64,000 nucleotides of DNA from Pseudomonas sp. CFII64 (GCF_000416235.1 NZ_ATLO01000039.1:84951-148950), one strand, 5' to 3'; shown: positions 42,198-51,426, counted from the stretch's first letter. The notes: a model not told the origin generated them from the sequence alone. Numbers and translations: made by a program.

Positions 42198-43871
42198 TCA
42201 GGCAGCCTTTGCGGCTTCCGCTTGGGTCAGTGAGCGGTTCAGGGCGCTGAACAGAGCACGGAAGCTGGCGGTGGTGATGTTTTCATCGATGCCCACGCCG
42301 TGGATCGCTCGCTCACCGTTCACACGCAGTTCGATGTAGGCAGCGGCCTTGGCCGTGGTGCCTGCGCCGATGGCGTGCTCGTTGTAGTCCATGATTTCCA
42401 CGCCCACCGGCAGGCTTGAAACCAGCGCTTCCAGCGCGCCGTTGCCTTTGCCTTTCCAGCGCTGGGTTTCGTCGTTGACGCTGACTTCCGCATCCACGGC
42501 GCTGGTGTTGTTCTCTTCCTGCAGGCGATGACTGATCAGCGCGTAAGGCTTGTTGGCTTGCAGGTATTCGCGTTTGAACAACGCGTAAATCTGCTGCGCC
42601 GACATTTCCAGGCCCAGGCGATCCGTTTCACCCTGCACGACCTGGCTGAATTCGATCTGCATGCGGCGCGGCAACGAGATGCCGTATTCCTGTTCCAGCA
42701 GATAAGCGATGCCGCCTTTGCCGGACTGGCTGTTGACACGAATCACCGCCTCGTAGCTGCGGCCGATATCCGCCGGGTCGATGGGCAGGTAAGGCACTTC
42801 CCACAATTCGTCCGGTTTCTGCTGGGTGAAACCTTTGCGGATTGCGTCCTGGTGCGAGCCGGAGAACGCGGTGTGGACCAGATCGCCCACATACGGATGA
42901 CGCGGGTGAACCGGAATCTGGTTGCACTCTTCAACGACTTTGCGCACGCCGTCGATGTCGGAGAAGTCCAGCTGCGGGTTGAGGCCCTGGGTGTACATGT
43001 TCAACGCCACTGTGACCAGATCCACATTGCCGGTGCGTTCGCCGTTGCCGAACAGGCAGCCTTCAACACGATCCGCGCCAGCCATCAGGCCCAGCTCGGT
43101 GGCCGCAACGCCAGTGCCACGGTCGTTGTGGGTGTGCAGGCTGATGATCACGCTGTCACGACGGGTGATATTGCGGCAGAACCATTCAATCTGGTCGGCG
43201 TAGATATTGGGCGTCGCCACTTCAACCGTGGCGGGCAGGTTGAGGATGACTTTGTTCTCTGGCGTCGCGTTCCAGACTTCGATGACCGCGTCGCAGACTT
43301 CCTTGGCGAACTCCAGTTCGGTAGCGCTGAAGGTCTCTGGCGAATACTCGAACGTCCATTGCGTGTCCGGTTGTTCGGCAGCGTATTTGACGAACAGCTT
43401 GGCAGCGCTGACTGCGATCTCTTTGACGCCGGCCTTGTCCTGATTGAAGACGATGCGGCGGAAAGATGGGCTGGTGGCGTTGTACAGGTGAACGATGGCC
43501 TTTTTCGCGCCGCGCAGGGATTCAAAGGTGCGCGCGATCAGGTCTTCACGGCCTTGGGTCAAGACCTGGATGGTGGTGTCGTCCGGGATGTGATCGTCTT
43601 CGATCAGGGTACGAACGAAGTCAAAGTCAGTCTGCGAGGCCGCCGGGAACGACGCTTCGATTTCCTTGACGCCGACGCTGACCAGCGTCTTCCAGAAACG
43701 CAGCTTCTTGACCGCGTCCATTGGCTCGATCAGCGACTGGTTACCATCACGAAGGTCGGAGCTGCACCAGATCGGCACTTCGGTAATGGTTTTCGAAGGC
43801 CAGGTGCGGTCCGGCAAATCAATAGTCGGGAACGCGCGGTACTTCTTGGACGGATCTTTGAGCATGGTCAT
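42198..43871 (-). CDS. leuA: 2-isopropylmalate synthase LeuA
   Basis: A 557-aa enzyme for the first step of leucine synthesis, condensing acetyl-CoA with 2-ketoisovalerate. The HMGL-like catalytic domain has PIWCSSDLRDGNQSLIEPM, SLHTHNDRGTGVAATELGLM and GNGERTGNVDLVTVALNM. The C-terminal regulatory domain (from about residue 440) senses leucine. It is the long-type LeuA of pseudomonads. ATGs at 43871 and 43865 are possible; 43871 follows AGGATG. A leucine-rich leader ORF lies upstream. Confidence 0.96.
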   Translation of the reverse strand: MTMLKDPSKKYRAFPTIDLPDRTWPSKTITEVPIWCSSDLRDGNQSLIEPMDAVKKLRFWKTLVSVGVKEIEASFPAASQTDFDFVRTLIEDDHIPDDTTIQVLTQGREDLIARTFESLRGAKKAIVHLYNATSPSFRRIVFNQDKAGVKEIAVSAAKLFVKYAAEQPDTQWTFEYSPETFSATELEFAKEVCDAVIEVWNATPENKVILNLPATVEVATPNIYADQIEWFCRNITRRDSVIISLHTHNDRGTGVAATELGLMAGADRVEGCLFGNGERTGNVDLVTVALNMYTQGLNPQLDFSDIDGVRKVVEECNQIPVHPRHPYVGDLVHTAFSGSHQDAIRKGFTQQKPDELWEVPYLPIDPADIGRSYEAVIRVNSQSGKGGIAYLLEQEYGISLPRRMQIEFSQVVQGETDRLGLEMSAQQIYALFKREYLQANKPYALISHRLQEENNTSAVDAEVSVNDETQRWKGKGNGALEALVSSLPVGVEIMDYNEHAIGAGTTAKAAAYIELRVNGERAIHGVGIDENITTASFRALFSALNRSLTQAEAAKAA

Positions 43872-43951
43872 GGGGACATCCTTTGTTCTTGAGGGGCCGG
43901 GTAGAGGCGGCCAACCGATAATTCGAAGAGACAGGGGCGAGGCACCGCAAT

Positions 43952-44029
43952 CTAGCTTGGCAGTCGTGCACTGACCAGGCTGAGACAGCGATGTTGCCGC
44001 AACAGAATGAGGGTTTGGGAGGTATTCAT
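43952..44029 (-). CDS. Candidate leucine-rich leader peptide of leuA
   Basis: A 25-codon frame on the leuA strand, ending 80 bases before leuA. It reads MNTSQTLILLRQHRC and continues LSLVSARLPS; six of its 25 residues are Leu, with a CTC-ATT-CTG-TTG codon cluster. Leucine-codon leaders control leu operons by attenuation in other proteobacteria. Against it: no strong ribosome site is seen, and the following hairpin (GGCCG...CGGCC, about 43890-43910) has no T-tract. Confidence 0.35.
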   Translation of the reverse strand: MNTSQTLILLRQHRCLSLVSARLPS

Positions 44030-44190
44030 GACGTCAACCGTAACCATTGGGGTGAAAGTTGGCAAGCAGTTGGAAAAAATTGAGAGGAAGTCGCGTTATT
44101 GCCGGAAGTCTGTGCTTTTGTAGCGCGTAATTGTTTTTTTAAAGCTTTTTATTGCTGAGTCATAAAGCTGGGCGCGATCCGTTGGAGCGA

Positions 44191-44238
44191 GGCTTGGCCG
44201 CGAAGGCATTCGTCAAAAAGCGCTTTCGCGGCCAAGCC
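44191..44238. repeat. REP-like palindrome, second family
   Basis: Perfect 14-base arms GGCTTGGCCGCGAA/TTCGCGGCCAAGCC around a 20-base loop. It differs in core sequence from the TTTAGCCGGGA elements elsewhere in the window. Confidence 0.75.
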
Positions 44239-44255
44239 CCCAGCAGCTCGTAACC

Positions 44256-45092
44256 CTAAGGCTGAAACGCCCCGATAAATATCGCCGGATCGACCCGCGC
44301 ATCGTTCAGGCTGACGTTCCAGTGCATATGCGGCCCCGTCGCGCGGCCGGTGGCACCGACTTTGCCCACCACGCCGCCGCGTGGCACGGCGTCGCCGACT
44401 TTCACGTCGATCTTCGACATGTGGCAGAACATGCTGATGAAGCCTTGGCCGTGGTCGACGAACACGGTGTTGCCGTTGAAAAAGTAGTTGCCGGTCAGAA
44501 TCACTTTGCCCGCTGCCGGCGATTTGATCGGCGTGCCAGCGGGAACGGCAAAGTCCAGGCCGGCGTGAGGGTTGCGTTCTTCGCCGTTGAAGAAACGACG
44601 CACGCCGAATTTGCTCGACAGCGGGCCGTTGACCGGCTTGTCCAGCAGCAGATTGCTTGGGGTGGTGGGCGTGAAGGAGCGGTAGGCGGCGATCTGTTCC
44701 GCCAGTTCGCCTTCGATGCGCTTCAGGTCGGCGGGATCGGGATTCACCTGACGCTTGTTCTTCAACGTGATGTGCTGTTCCGGGTACTTCTTGCTGCCGA
44801 CGCTGAACGCCAGATTGCGCACGCCGCTGGCCTCCTTGATCGCCAATTGCTGCGAGCCCGGCTTGACCGTCAATGGCACGCCGACAATCGCCAGCCAGCG
44901 ACTGTCCTGCTCCCGGACCACCAGCACCGGCTTGCCTTGATACGTAGCTCTCGGCGCCTGAGCGCCGGTGCCCAGATCGACCACCGCAACGCCGCCGGGA
45001 ACTGGCTTGTTCAATAAACGCGTGATGTAACTGTCAGCCTGAGCGGGCAGGCACAGAAAAACAGCCAGCAGCGGAGCTAAAAATCGCAGCAT
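44256..45092 (-). CDS. M23-family cell wall peptidase
   Basis: A 278-aa exported protein (signal MLRFLAPLLAVFLCLPAQA). Residues 19-110 are a beta-rich region; residues 165-275 are the LytM/peptidase M23 domain with zinc ligands in RNPHAGLDFAVPAG (HxxxD) and GPHMHWNVSL (HxH). All metal ligands are intact, so it is probably an active endopeptidase on peptidoglycan crosslinks rather than an EnvC-like activator. It begins seven bases after the xseA stop on the same strand, so they are co-transcribed. Confidence 0.88.
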   Translation of the reverse strand: MLRFLAPLLAVFLCLPAQADSYITRLLNKPVPGGVAVVDLGTGAQAPRATYQGKPVLVVREQDSRWLAIVGVPLTVKPGSQQLAIKEASGVRNLAFSVGSKKYPEQHITLKNKRQVNPDPADLKRIEGELAEQIAAYRSFTPTTPSNLLLDKPVNGPLSSKFGVRRFFNGEERNPHAGLDFAVPAGTPIKSPAAGKVILTGNYFFNGNTVFVDHGQGFISMFCHMSKIDVKVGDAVPRGGVVGKVGATGRATGPHMHWNVSLNDARVDPAIFIGAFQP

Positions 45093-45098
45093 CAGTAA

Positions 45099-46478
45099 TC
45101 AATCCAGAAGAGAAAGGGTGACGGGCGTCAGGTGATTGTCTTCGACCCTGACTTGCAATTCGCCTTCACCCAGTCGGGCCGTCAAACGCTGGCCGGTTTG
45201 GGTCTGCGCGGCACTGCGAATCGCATGGCCGCGCTCGTCGAGCAGAATGCTGTAGCCGCGGCCCAGCGTCGCCAGCGGGCTGACCACGTGCAGGGTTTGC
45301 ACCTGGCTTTGCAGTTGCAGGTGACGGGTCTTGAGCGTGTCGCGCATGGCTTTGGGCAAACGTGCGGCCAGCCCGTCCAGACGCTGACGCAGAAAGGCGA
45401 GGGCGCGTCCCGGATGCTGGGCGGCCAGGCGGCTTTCAAGGTGAGCGATGCGCACCTGACGCTTGTGCATCTGCTGCTCGAAGGCACGGCGCATGCGCAT
45501 GTCCAGATCATCCAGACGCTGGGCTTGCTGGCGCAGGCGTTCGCCTGGATGACGCAGGCGGCGGGAAATGCCTTCCAGGCGCAAACGCTCGCGCATGAGT
45601 TTGTCCTGCATGCGACTGACCAGGCGACGATGCAGGTTGTCCACACGACGATGCAGGTCGCTGGAATCCGGGGCCAGCAGTTCGGCGGCGGCTGACGGCG
45701 TCGGCGCGCGGACATCAGCCACGAAGTCGCTGATGGACACATCGGTTTCATGCCCGACCGCGCTGACGATCGGCGTCACGCACGCGTCGATGGCGCGGGC
45801 CACCGCTTCCTCGTTGAAGCACCACAGGTCTTCCAGCGAACCGCCGCCACGGGCCAGGATCAGCGCGTCGAAACCTCGGGCGTCGGCCAGTTTCAGCGCG
45901 CGGACGATCTGCGCGATGGCGTCGCGGCCTTGCACGGCCGTGGGGATCAGCGTCAATTGCACTTGCGGGGCGCGGCGACGAAACACGCTGATGATGTCGC
46001 GAATCACCGCCCCGGTGGGCGAGCTGATAATGCCGATGCGTTGCGGATGCAGCGGCAGCGCGACCTTGCGTTCGGCACTGAACAGGCCTTCAGCGCTGAG
46101 CTTTTCTTTCAGGGCATCGAACGCCAGGCGCAGCGCGCCGTCGCCGGCAGGCTCCACGGTATCGAGGATCAGTTGATAGTCGCCACGGCCTTCGAACAGC
46201 GAGACCTTGCCGCGCACCTTGACCTGCAAGCCGTCCTTGAGCGCCTGGCGTACCCGCGCCGCACTCTGTCGGAACAGCGCACAACGTACCTGCGCGCCGG
46301 AATCCTTGAGGGTGAAATACACGTGGCCGGATGCCGGGCGCGACAGATTGGAGATCTCGCCCTCGACCCAGATATTGCTGAACACATCCTCCAGCAACAC
46401 CCGCGCGCGGCCGTTGAGCTGGCTGACAGTAAGGACTTCCCGGTCGAGGCCGAGTCTTGCGAAGGGGTCTTTGATCAT
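45099..46478 (-). CDS. xseA: Exodeoxyribonuclease VII large subunit
   Basis: A 459-aa subunit of the single-strand exonuclease. It begins MIKDPFARLGLDREVLTVSQ, has the OB-fold (NIWVEGEISNLSRPASGHVY, FTLKDSGAQVRCALF), the catalytic region (RIGIISSPTGAVIRDIISVF, ARGGGSLEDLWCFNEEAVAR, VGHETDVSISDFVADVRAPT) and a long coiled-coil tail. The frame extends upstream into a REP element, and ATGs at 46490 and 46487 are alternatives; 46478 gives the family start. The small subunit gene is not in this window, as normal. Confidence 0.95.
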   Translation of the reverse strand: MIKDPFARLGLDREVLTVSQLNGRARVLLEDVFSNIWVEGEISNLSRPASGHVYFTLKDSGAQVRCALFRQSAARVRQALKDGLQVKVRGKVSLFEGRGDYQLILDTVEPAGDGALRLAFDALKEKLSAEGLFSAERKVALPLHPQRIGIISSPTGAVIRDIISVFRRRAPQVQLTLIPTAVQGRDAIAQIVRALKLADARGFDALILARGGGSLEDLWCFNEEAVARAIDACVTPIVSAVGHETDVSISDFVADVRAPTPSAAAELLAPDSSDLHRRVDNLHRRLVSRMQDKLMRERLRLEGISRRLRHPGERLRQQAQRLDDLDMRMRRAFEQQMHKRQVRIAHLESRLAAQHPGRALAFLRQRLDGLAARLPKAMRDTLKTRHLQLQSQVQTLHVVSPLATLGRGYSILLDERGHAIRSAAQTQTGQRLTARLGEGELQVRVEDNHLTPVTLSLLD

Positions 46479-46534
46479 GGTGGGCATCATAATGGCAATG
46501 CCCGCCCCGCGCACCGTGGAGATACGACTATTCT

Positions 46535-46626
46535 GTAGGGCCGGCTTTAGCCGGGAGCGAGGCGGTATACCCCATGCGTTCACTGGATCAGATACGATGC
46601 TCTCCCGGCTAAAGCCGGTCCTACGG
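46535..46626. repeat. REPIN (paired REP elements)
   Basis: TAGGGCCGGCTTTAGCCGGG (46536 onward) and CCCGGCTAAAGCCGGTCCTA (to about 46623) face each other across about 45 bases. This is the typical two-REP element of fluorescent pseudomonads, placed between xseA and the TSUP gene. Confidence 0.85.
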
Positions 46627-46705
46627 GGGATAGCGCAGTACCGGGGATCTATAGAAGCAGCCAATTTGTTGTAGCTTGCCAGGTGTTTTTCAGGGAGGAA
46701 GTCTG

Positions 46706-47485
46706 TTGGGCACTATCGACATCATCGCCACCTTCACGCAACTGGGCTTCACGCCTCTGGACTGGCTGCTGATCGAGCTGGGCGTGGTTGCTGCTTATAT
46801 AGTGTTCGGCATTGCCGGTTTCGGCACGGCGTTGGTAGCCGGGCCGATCCTGATCAATTTCATGCCGTTGTCGCGCATCATCCCGCTGCTGGTGATGCTG
46901 GATTTCATCGCCGCGTTTGGCAATCTGCTGCCTTCCCGGCAATCGGTGGTCAAGTCCGAATTAGTGCGCCTGCTGCCCTGCATGGCGGTGGGCTGCACCT
47001 TGGGTGTGCTGTTTCTGCTCAACCTGAAATCCGACGTGCTGCTTTTATTAATGGGGCTGTTCATCACGGCGTACGCGCTGTACAGCCTGGCGGTGAAAGT
47101 GCGGCCGACACAATTGGCGGCGGGCTGGGCGATTCCCATGGGCACGGTCGGTGGGCTGTTCGGTGCGCTGTTTGGCAGCGGCGGCTTTCTTTACGCGATC
47201 TACCTCAACAGCCGGCTGACCGACAAGGCGCAGGCGCGGGCCACGCAAAGCGCGTTGATCAGTTGCAGCACCATCGTGCGCTTGAGTCTGTTTCTGATTG
47301 CCGGTGTCTACGCGCAGATTCCGTTGCTGGTTCTGGCGGTGTGTCTGTTGCCGGCGATGGCCGTGGGTTCGTGGATCGGCCGGGCGCTGATCATGAAGCT
47401 GTCCCGCGAGACATTCGTGCGGCTGGTGACCTGGTTGGTGCTGTTCAGCGGCATCGCGTTGATCGGGCGGTATATGGCCGGCTGA
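46706..47485 (+). CDS. TSUP-family (TauE/SafE) membrane permease
   Basis: A 259-aa membrane protein with about eight helices. It shows the family pattern: IVFGIAGFGTALVAGPILI in the first half and, mirrored, GTVGGLFGALFGSGGFLYAI in the second. TSUP proteins export or import sulfite, sulfoacetate or related anions; the substrate here is unknown. The start is a TTG at 46706, chosen because AGGGAGGAA sits just before it. A longer TTG start (46676) lacks such a site. Confidence 0.82.
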   Translation: MGTIDIIATFTQLGFTPLDWLLIELGVVAAYIVFGIAGFGTALVAGPILINFMPLSRIIPLLVMLDFIAAFGNLLPSRQSVVKSELVRLLPCMAVGCTLGVLFLLNLKSDVLLLLMGLFITAYALYSLAVKVRPTQLAAGWAIPMGTVGGLFGALFGSGGFLYAIYLNSRLTDKAQARATQSALISCSTIVRLSLFLIAGVYAQIPLLVLAVCLLPAMAVGSWIGRALIMKLSRETFVRLVTWLVLFSGIALIGRYMAG

Positions 47486-47556
47486 CCGCTGCACTTGACC
47501 TGACGCGACGGGGGATTAAGCTGCCGCACTCGATAAGCCGCCTGTGATACGCCACC

Positions 47557-48105
47557 ATGAACAGCCAAAGCATTCTTGTCCCGCAAATTTCCGGTTTCCC
47601 CGGACGTGAGGCCCGGGCGCGGTTGATTCTGCGCTGGCTGGTCAAGCTCAACGTGGTCGAGCCCGAACTGACCACCTGCGGCCGAACCTCCAACAAAATG
47701 GCCTACGCCATTGCGCCGGGTGCCCGCGCGGTGGTGGAAAACCCCGAAGCGCTGCCGTTCGGTCAACCGGTCAATGGCCTGGAAGTCGTCACCAAACGCT
47801 GCATCTTCACGCCGCTCAATGATTTCGCCGAAGAAGCCGGTTGCCCGGAATGTCGCAAGGAAATCGGCGAAGCATTGTTCGACAGCCTGGAAGAATGGAT
47901 GCCCGGCCATACCGACAACTTCATCTGCCCGTTGTGCGGGCACGAAGACGACATCAATGGCTTCCTGTTCCTGCAAGCCTGCGGTTTTTCCAACCTGGGC
48001 TTCATCTTCAACAACTGGCTCGATGCGTCGTTCAAACAGAGTTTTCTGGACGACTTCGCCGAACGTCTGGATCGTCCGTTGTCCTTCGTCAAAGTCCGTC
48101 TATAA
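47557..48105 (+). CDS. Conserved zinc-ribbon-like protein of unknown function
   Basis: A 182-aa soluble protein. Two Cys pairs, CPECRKEIGEA and FICPLCGHEDDINGFLF, about 42 residues apart, could form a zinc ribbon. Other parts are SGFPGREARARLILRWLVKL and the C-terminal NNWLDASFKQSFLDDFAERL. Orthologues in Pseudomonas are sometimes labelled as sugar ABC transporter ATPase, but no Walker A or B motif is present, so I do not use that name. It lies just upstream of guaB, which has its own promoter. Confidence 0.7.
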   Translation: MNSQSILVPQISGFPGREARARLILRWLVKLNVVEPELTTCGRTSNKMAYAIAPGARAVVENPEALPFGQPVNGLEVVTKRCIFTPLNDFAEEAGCPECRKEIGEALFDSLEEWMPGHTDNFICPLCGHEDDINGFLFLQACGFSNLGFIFNNWLDASFKQSFLDDFAERLDRPLSFVKVRL

Positions 48106-48134
48106 ATACGCTCGATAATAGCCTGAGGTTTACA

Positions 48135-48163
48135 TTGAGCCGGGGGGGCTGTCTGGGTATAAT
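48135..48163 (+). promoter_or_regulatory. guaB promoter
   Basis: TTGAGC (48135-48140), 17 bases, TATAAT (48158-48163). It lies 37 bases before the guaB start. A run of G (48142-48148) in the spacer makes it GC-rich around the -10, which may give growth-rate control as known for gua promoters (inference). Confidence 0.75.
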
Positions 48164-48199
48164 GGCGCGCTTCCAATTTCCCGCTCGGGAGCCCCCGCG

Positions 48200-49669
48200 A
48201 TGCTGCGTATCAGCCAAGAAGCACTTACTTTCGACGACATCCTCCTTGTGCCCGGTTATTCCGAGGTGCTTCCCAATGAAGTCAGTCTGAAGACCCGTTT
48301 GACCCGTGGCATCGAACTGAATATCCCCCTGGTTTCCGCTGCAATGGACACCGTGACTGAGGCCCGTCTGGCAATTGCCATGGCTCAGGAAGGCGGTATC
48401 GGTGTGATCCACAAGAACATGACCATCGAGCAGCAAGCTGCCGAAGTGCGCAAGGTCAAGAAGTTTGAAGCCGGCGTGGTCAAGGATCCGATTACCATCG
48501 AAGCCGATGCCACGGTTCGTGACCTGTTCGAACTGACCCGCCTGCACAACATCTCCGGTGTACCTGTCCTGCACAATGGCGACCTGGTCGGCATCGTGAC
48601 TTCCCGCGACGTACGCTTTGAAAACCGTCTGGATGTCCCTGTTCGCGAAGTGATGACGCCTAAAGAGCGTCTGGTCACCGTGCGTGAAGGCGCCGACAAG
48701 TACGAAGTGCGCGAGTTGCTGCACAAGCACCGCCTGGAAAAAGTCCTGATCGTCGACGCCAAGTTCGCGCTCAAAGGCATGATGACCGTCAAGGACATCG
48801 AAAAAGCCAAGGCTTATCCGCTGGCCAGCAAGGACGACCAGGGTCGTCTGCGGGTCGGCGCTGCGGTCGGCACCGGCAAGGACACTGGCGAGCGTGTTGC
48901 TGCGCTGGTAGCTGCCGGCGTTGATGTGGTGGTGGTCGACACTGCCCACGGTCACTCCAAAGGCGTGATCGATCGCGTTCGCTGGGTCAAAGAGAACTTC
49001 CCTGACGTGCAGGTCATCGGCGGCAACATCGCCACCGGCGCTGCCGCCAAGGCACTGGTTGCTGCTGGCGCCGACGCGGTCAAGGTCGGTATCGGTCCTG
49101 GCTCGATCTGCACCACGCGTATCGTTGCCGGTGTGGGCGTTCCGCAAATCAGCGCCATCGCCAACGTTGCCGCTGCCCTTGAAGGCACCGGCGTCCCGCT
49201 GATCGCCGACGGCGGTATCCGTTTCTCGGGTGACCTGTCCAAGGCCATTGTTGCTGGCGCAAGCTGCGTGATGATGGGTTCGATGTTCGCCGGTACCGAA
49301 GAGGCTCCGGGCGAAATCGAACTGTTCCAGGGCCGCTCCTACAAGGCTTATCGCGGCATGGGTTCGCTGGGTGCTATGTCCCAGGCCCAGGGCTCTTCGG
49401 ACCGCTACTTCCAGGATTCGTCCGAAGGCGCCGAGAAGCTGGTACCGGAAGGCATCGAAGGCCGCGTCGCCTATAAAGGCTCGCTGTCGGCGATCATCCA
49501 TCAGTTGATGGGCGGCCTGCGTTCCTCCATGGGTTACACCGGCAGCGCCGATATCGAAGAGATGCGCACCAAGCCTGAATTCGTGCGCATCACCGGTGCC
49601 GGCATGGCTGAATCCCACGTCCATGACGTGCAGATCACCAAGGAAGCGCCGAACTATCGCGTCGGTTGA
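48200..49669 (+). CDS. guaB: Inosine-5'-monophosphate dehydrogenase GuaB
   Basis: A 489-aa enzyme that oxidises IMP to XMP, the rate-limiting step to GMP. It contains ALTFDDILLVPGYSEVLPNE, two CBS domains at about residues 90-205, and the catalytic loop KVGIGPGSICTTRIVAGVGV with the active Cys, then RGMGSLGAMSQAQGSSDRYF. Separated from guaA by 102 bases containing a hairpin with a T-rich tail. Confidence 0.98.
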   Translation: MLRISQEALTFDDILLVPGYSEVLPNEVSLKTRLTRGIELNIPLVSAAMDTVTEARLAIAMAQEGGIGVIHKNMTIEQQAAEVRKVKKFEAGVVKDPITIEADATVRDLFELTRLHNISGVPVLHNGDLVGIVTSRDVRFENRLDVPVREVMTPKERLVTVREGADKYEVRELLHKHRLEKVLIVDAKFALKGMMTVKDIEKAKAYPLASKDDQGRLRVGAAVGTGKDTGERVAALVAAGVDVVVVDTAHGHSKGVIDRVRWVKENFPDVQVIGGNIATGAAAKALVAAGADAVKVGIGPGSICTTRIVAGVGVPQISAIANVAAALEGTGVPLIADGGIRFSGDLSKAIVAGASCVMMGSMFAGTEEAPGEIELFQGRSYKAYRGMGSLGAMSQAQGSSDRYFQDSSEGAEKLVPEGIEGRVAYKGSLSAIIHQLMGGLRSSMGYTGSADIEEMRTKPEFVRITGAGMAESHVHDVQITKEAPNYRVG

Positions 49670-49720
49670 TCCGGATTGCATCGTGGTTCGCCGCGATGCA
49701 ACCCAACGAGTTTTATAGCC

Positions 49721-49757
49721 GGGGCTGTTACGCAGCCCCGTGTCGTTTCTGTTTTTT
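49721..49757 (+). terminator. Hairpin with T-rich tail between guaB and guaA
   Basis: GGGGCTG/CAGCCCC (49721-49727 and 49733-49739) followed by TGTCGTTTCTGTTTTTT. It may partly end guaB transcription or attenuate guaA. Confidence 0.5.
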
Positions 49758-49771
49758 GACGAGAATGAGTC

Positions 49772-51349
49772 ATGGCCCTCGACATTCACGCCCACCGCAT
49801 CCTGATCCTCGACTTCGGTTCCCAGTACACCCAGCTGATCGCCCGCCGCGTGCGTGAGATCGGCGTGTATTGCGAACTGCATCCGTTCGACATGGACGAC
49901 GAAGCGATTCGCGCATTCAACCCACGCGGGATCATCCTCGCCGGCGGTCCTGAGTCCGTACACGAAGCCAACAGTCCCCGCGCGCCGCAAGCAGTGTTCG
50001 ACCTGAATGTACCGGTCTTCGGCATCTGCTACGGCATGCAAACCATGGCCGAGCAACTGGGCGGTCGCGTCCAGGGTTCGGACATGCGTGAATTCGGTTA
50101 CGCCCGCGTCGACATCGTCGGCAAGAGCCGCGTACTGGACGGCATTGAAGATCACGTCGATGCCGATGGCGTCTTCGGTCTCGATGTGTGGATGAGTCAC
50201 GGTGACAAAGTTACCGAGATTCCTGCAGGTTTCCACATCCTGGCCAGCACCCCGAGCTGCCCGATTGCCGGCATGGCCGACGATACGCGTGGCTACTACG
50301 GCGTGCAGTTCCACCCGGAAGTGACCCATACCAAGCAGGGCGGTCGCATCCTGTCGCGCTTCATCCTCGATATCTGCGGTTGCGAAGCCTTGTGGACACC
50401 GTCGCACATCGCTGAAGACGCCATCGCGCAAGTCCGCGCCCAGGTGGGTACTGACAACGTGTTGCTGGGTCTGTCCGGCGGTGTTGATTCGTCCGTGGTT
50501 GCCGCGCTGTTGCACAAGGCGATTGGCGATCAACTGACCTGCGTGTTCGTCGACAACGGTCTGTTGCGCTTGCACGAAGGCGAGCAAGTGATGGCCATGT
50601 TCGCCGAGAACATGGGCGTCAAAGTGATCCGCGCAAATGCCCAGGACCAGTTCCTGAACAATCTGGCGGGCGAAAGCGACCCGGAGAAGAAGCGCAAGAT
50701 CATCGGTCGCACCTTCATCGACGTGTTCGATGCCGAATCCTGCAAGCTGGACAACATCAAGTACCTGGCCCAGGGCACGATTTACCCGGACGTCATCGAG
50801 TCGGCTGGCGCGAAAAGCGGCAAGGCTCATGTGATCAAGTCCCACCACAACGTGGGTGGCTTGCCGGATGAAATGAACCTCAAGCTGGTCGAGCCGCTGC
50901 GCGAGCTGTTCAAGGACGAAGTGCGTCGTCTTGGTCTGGAACTGGGCCTGCCGTACGACATGGTTTACCGTCACCCATTCCCGGGCCCGGGCCTGGGCGT
51001 GCGGATCCTCGGTGAAGTGAAGAAAGAATATGCCGACCTGCTGCGTCGCGCAGATCACATCTTTATCGAAGAACTGCGCAAGGCCGACTGGTATCACAAA
51101 GTCAGCCAGGCGTTCGTGGTGTTCCAGCCGGTCAAGTCGGTCGGCGTGGTCGGCGATGGCCGTCGTTACGCGTGGGTCGTCGCCCTGCGCGCTGTGGAAA
51201 CCATCGACTTCATGACCGCACGCTGGGCACACCTGCCTTACGAGCTGCTGGAAACCGTTTCCGGTCGCATCATCAATGAAATCGAAGGCATCTCCCGCGT
51301 CACCTACGACGTGTCGAGCAAGCCGCCAGCGACTATTGAGTGGGAATGA
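49772..51349 (+). CDS. guaA: GMP synthase (glutamine-hydrolysing) GuaA
   Basis: A 525-aa enzyme that aminates XMP to GMP. The class I glutamine amidotransferase domain is first (FDLNVPVFGICYGMQTMAEQ with the nucleophile Cys; GVQFHPEVTHT with His and Glu). The ATP pyrophosphatase domain follows (LLGLSGGVDSSVVAALLHKA) and then the dimerisation domain ending PPATIEWE. Forms the GMP branch together with guaB. Confidence 0.98.
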   Translation: MALDIHAHRILILDFGSQYTQLIARRVREIGVYCELHPFDMDDEAIRAFNPRGIILAGGPESVHEANSPRAPQAVFDLNVPVFGICYGMQTMAEQLGGRVQGSDMREFGYARVDIVGKSRVLDGIEDHVDADGVFGLDVWMSHGDKVTEIPAGFHILASTPSCPIAGMADDTRGYYGVQFHPEVTHTKQGGRILSRFILDICGCEALWTPSHIAEDAIAQVRAQVGTDNVLLGLSGGVDSSVVAALLHKAIGDQLTCVFVDNGLLRLHEGEQVMAMFAENMGVKVIRANAQDQFLNNLAGESDPEKKRKIIGRTFIDVFDAESCKLDNIKYLAQGTIYPDVIESAGAKSGKAHVIKSHHNVGGLPDEMNLKLVEPLRELFKDEVRRLGLELGLPYDMVYRHPFPGPGLGVRILGEVKKEYADLLRRADHIFIEELRKADWYHKVSQAFVVFQPVKSVGVVGDGRRYAWVVALRAVETIDFMTARWAHLPYELLETVSGRIINEIEGISRVTYDVSSKPPATIEWE

Positions 51350-51394
51350 TTGGACGTCCGGCATTGTCCGGCACGATCTAGCAAGAAACACCTG

Positions 51395-51426
51395 AAGCCC
51401 GCGTAATTGCGGGCTTTTGGCTTTTT
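51395..51426 (+). terminator. Rho-independent terminator after guaA
   Basis: AAGCCCGC/GCGGGCTT (51395-51402 and 51409-51416) followed by TTGGCTTTTT. Confidence 0.85.

Larger units (their letters stand above)
43872..44255. other. Upstream region of leuA
   Basis: A 384-base space between leuA and the M23 peptidase gene. It contains the leucine-rich leader candidate (43952-44029), a T-rich stretch around 44130-44150 and a REP-like palindrome at 44191-44238. The leuA promoter is presumably upstream of 44029, but no clear -35/-10 pair was found. Confidence 0.5.
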
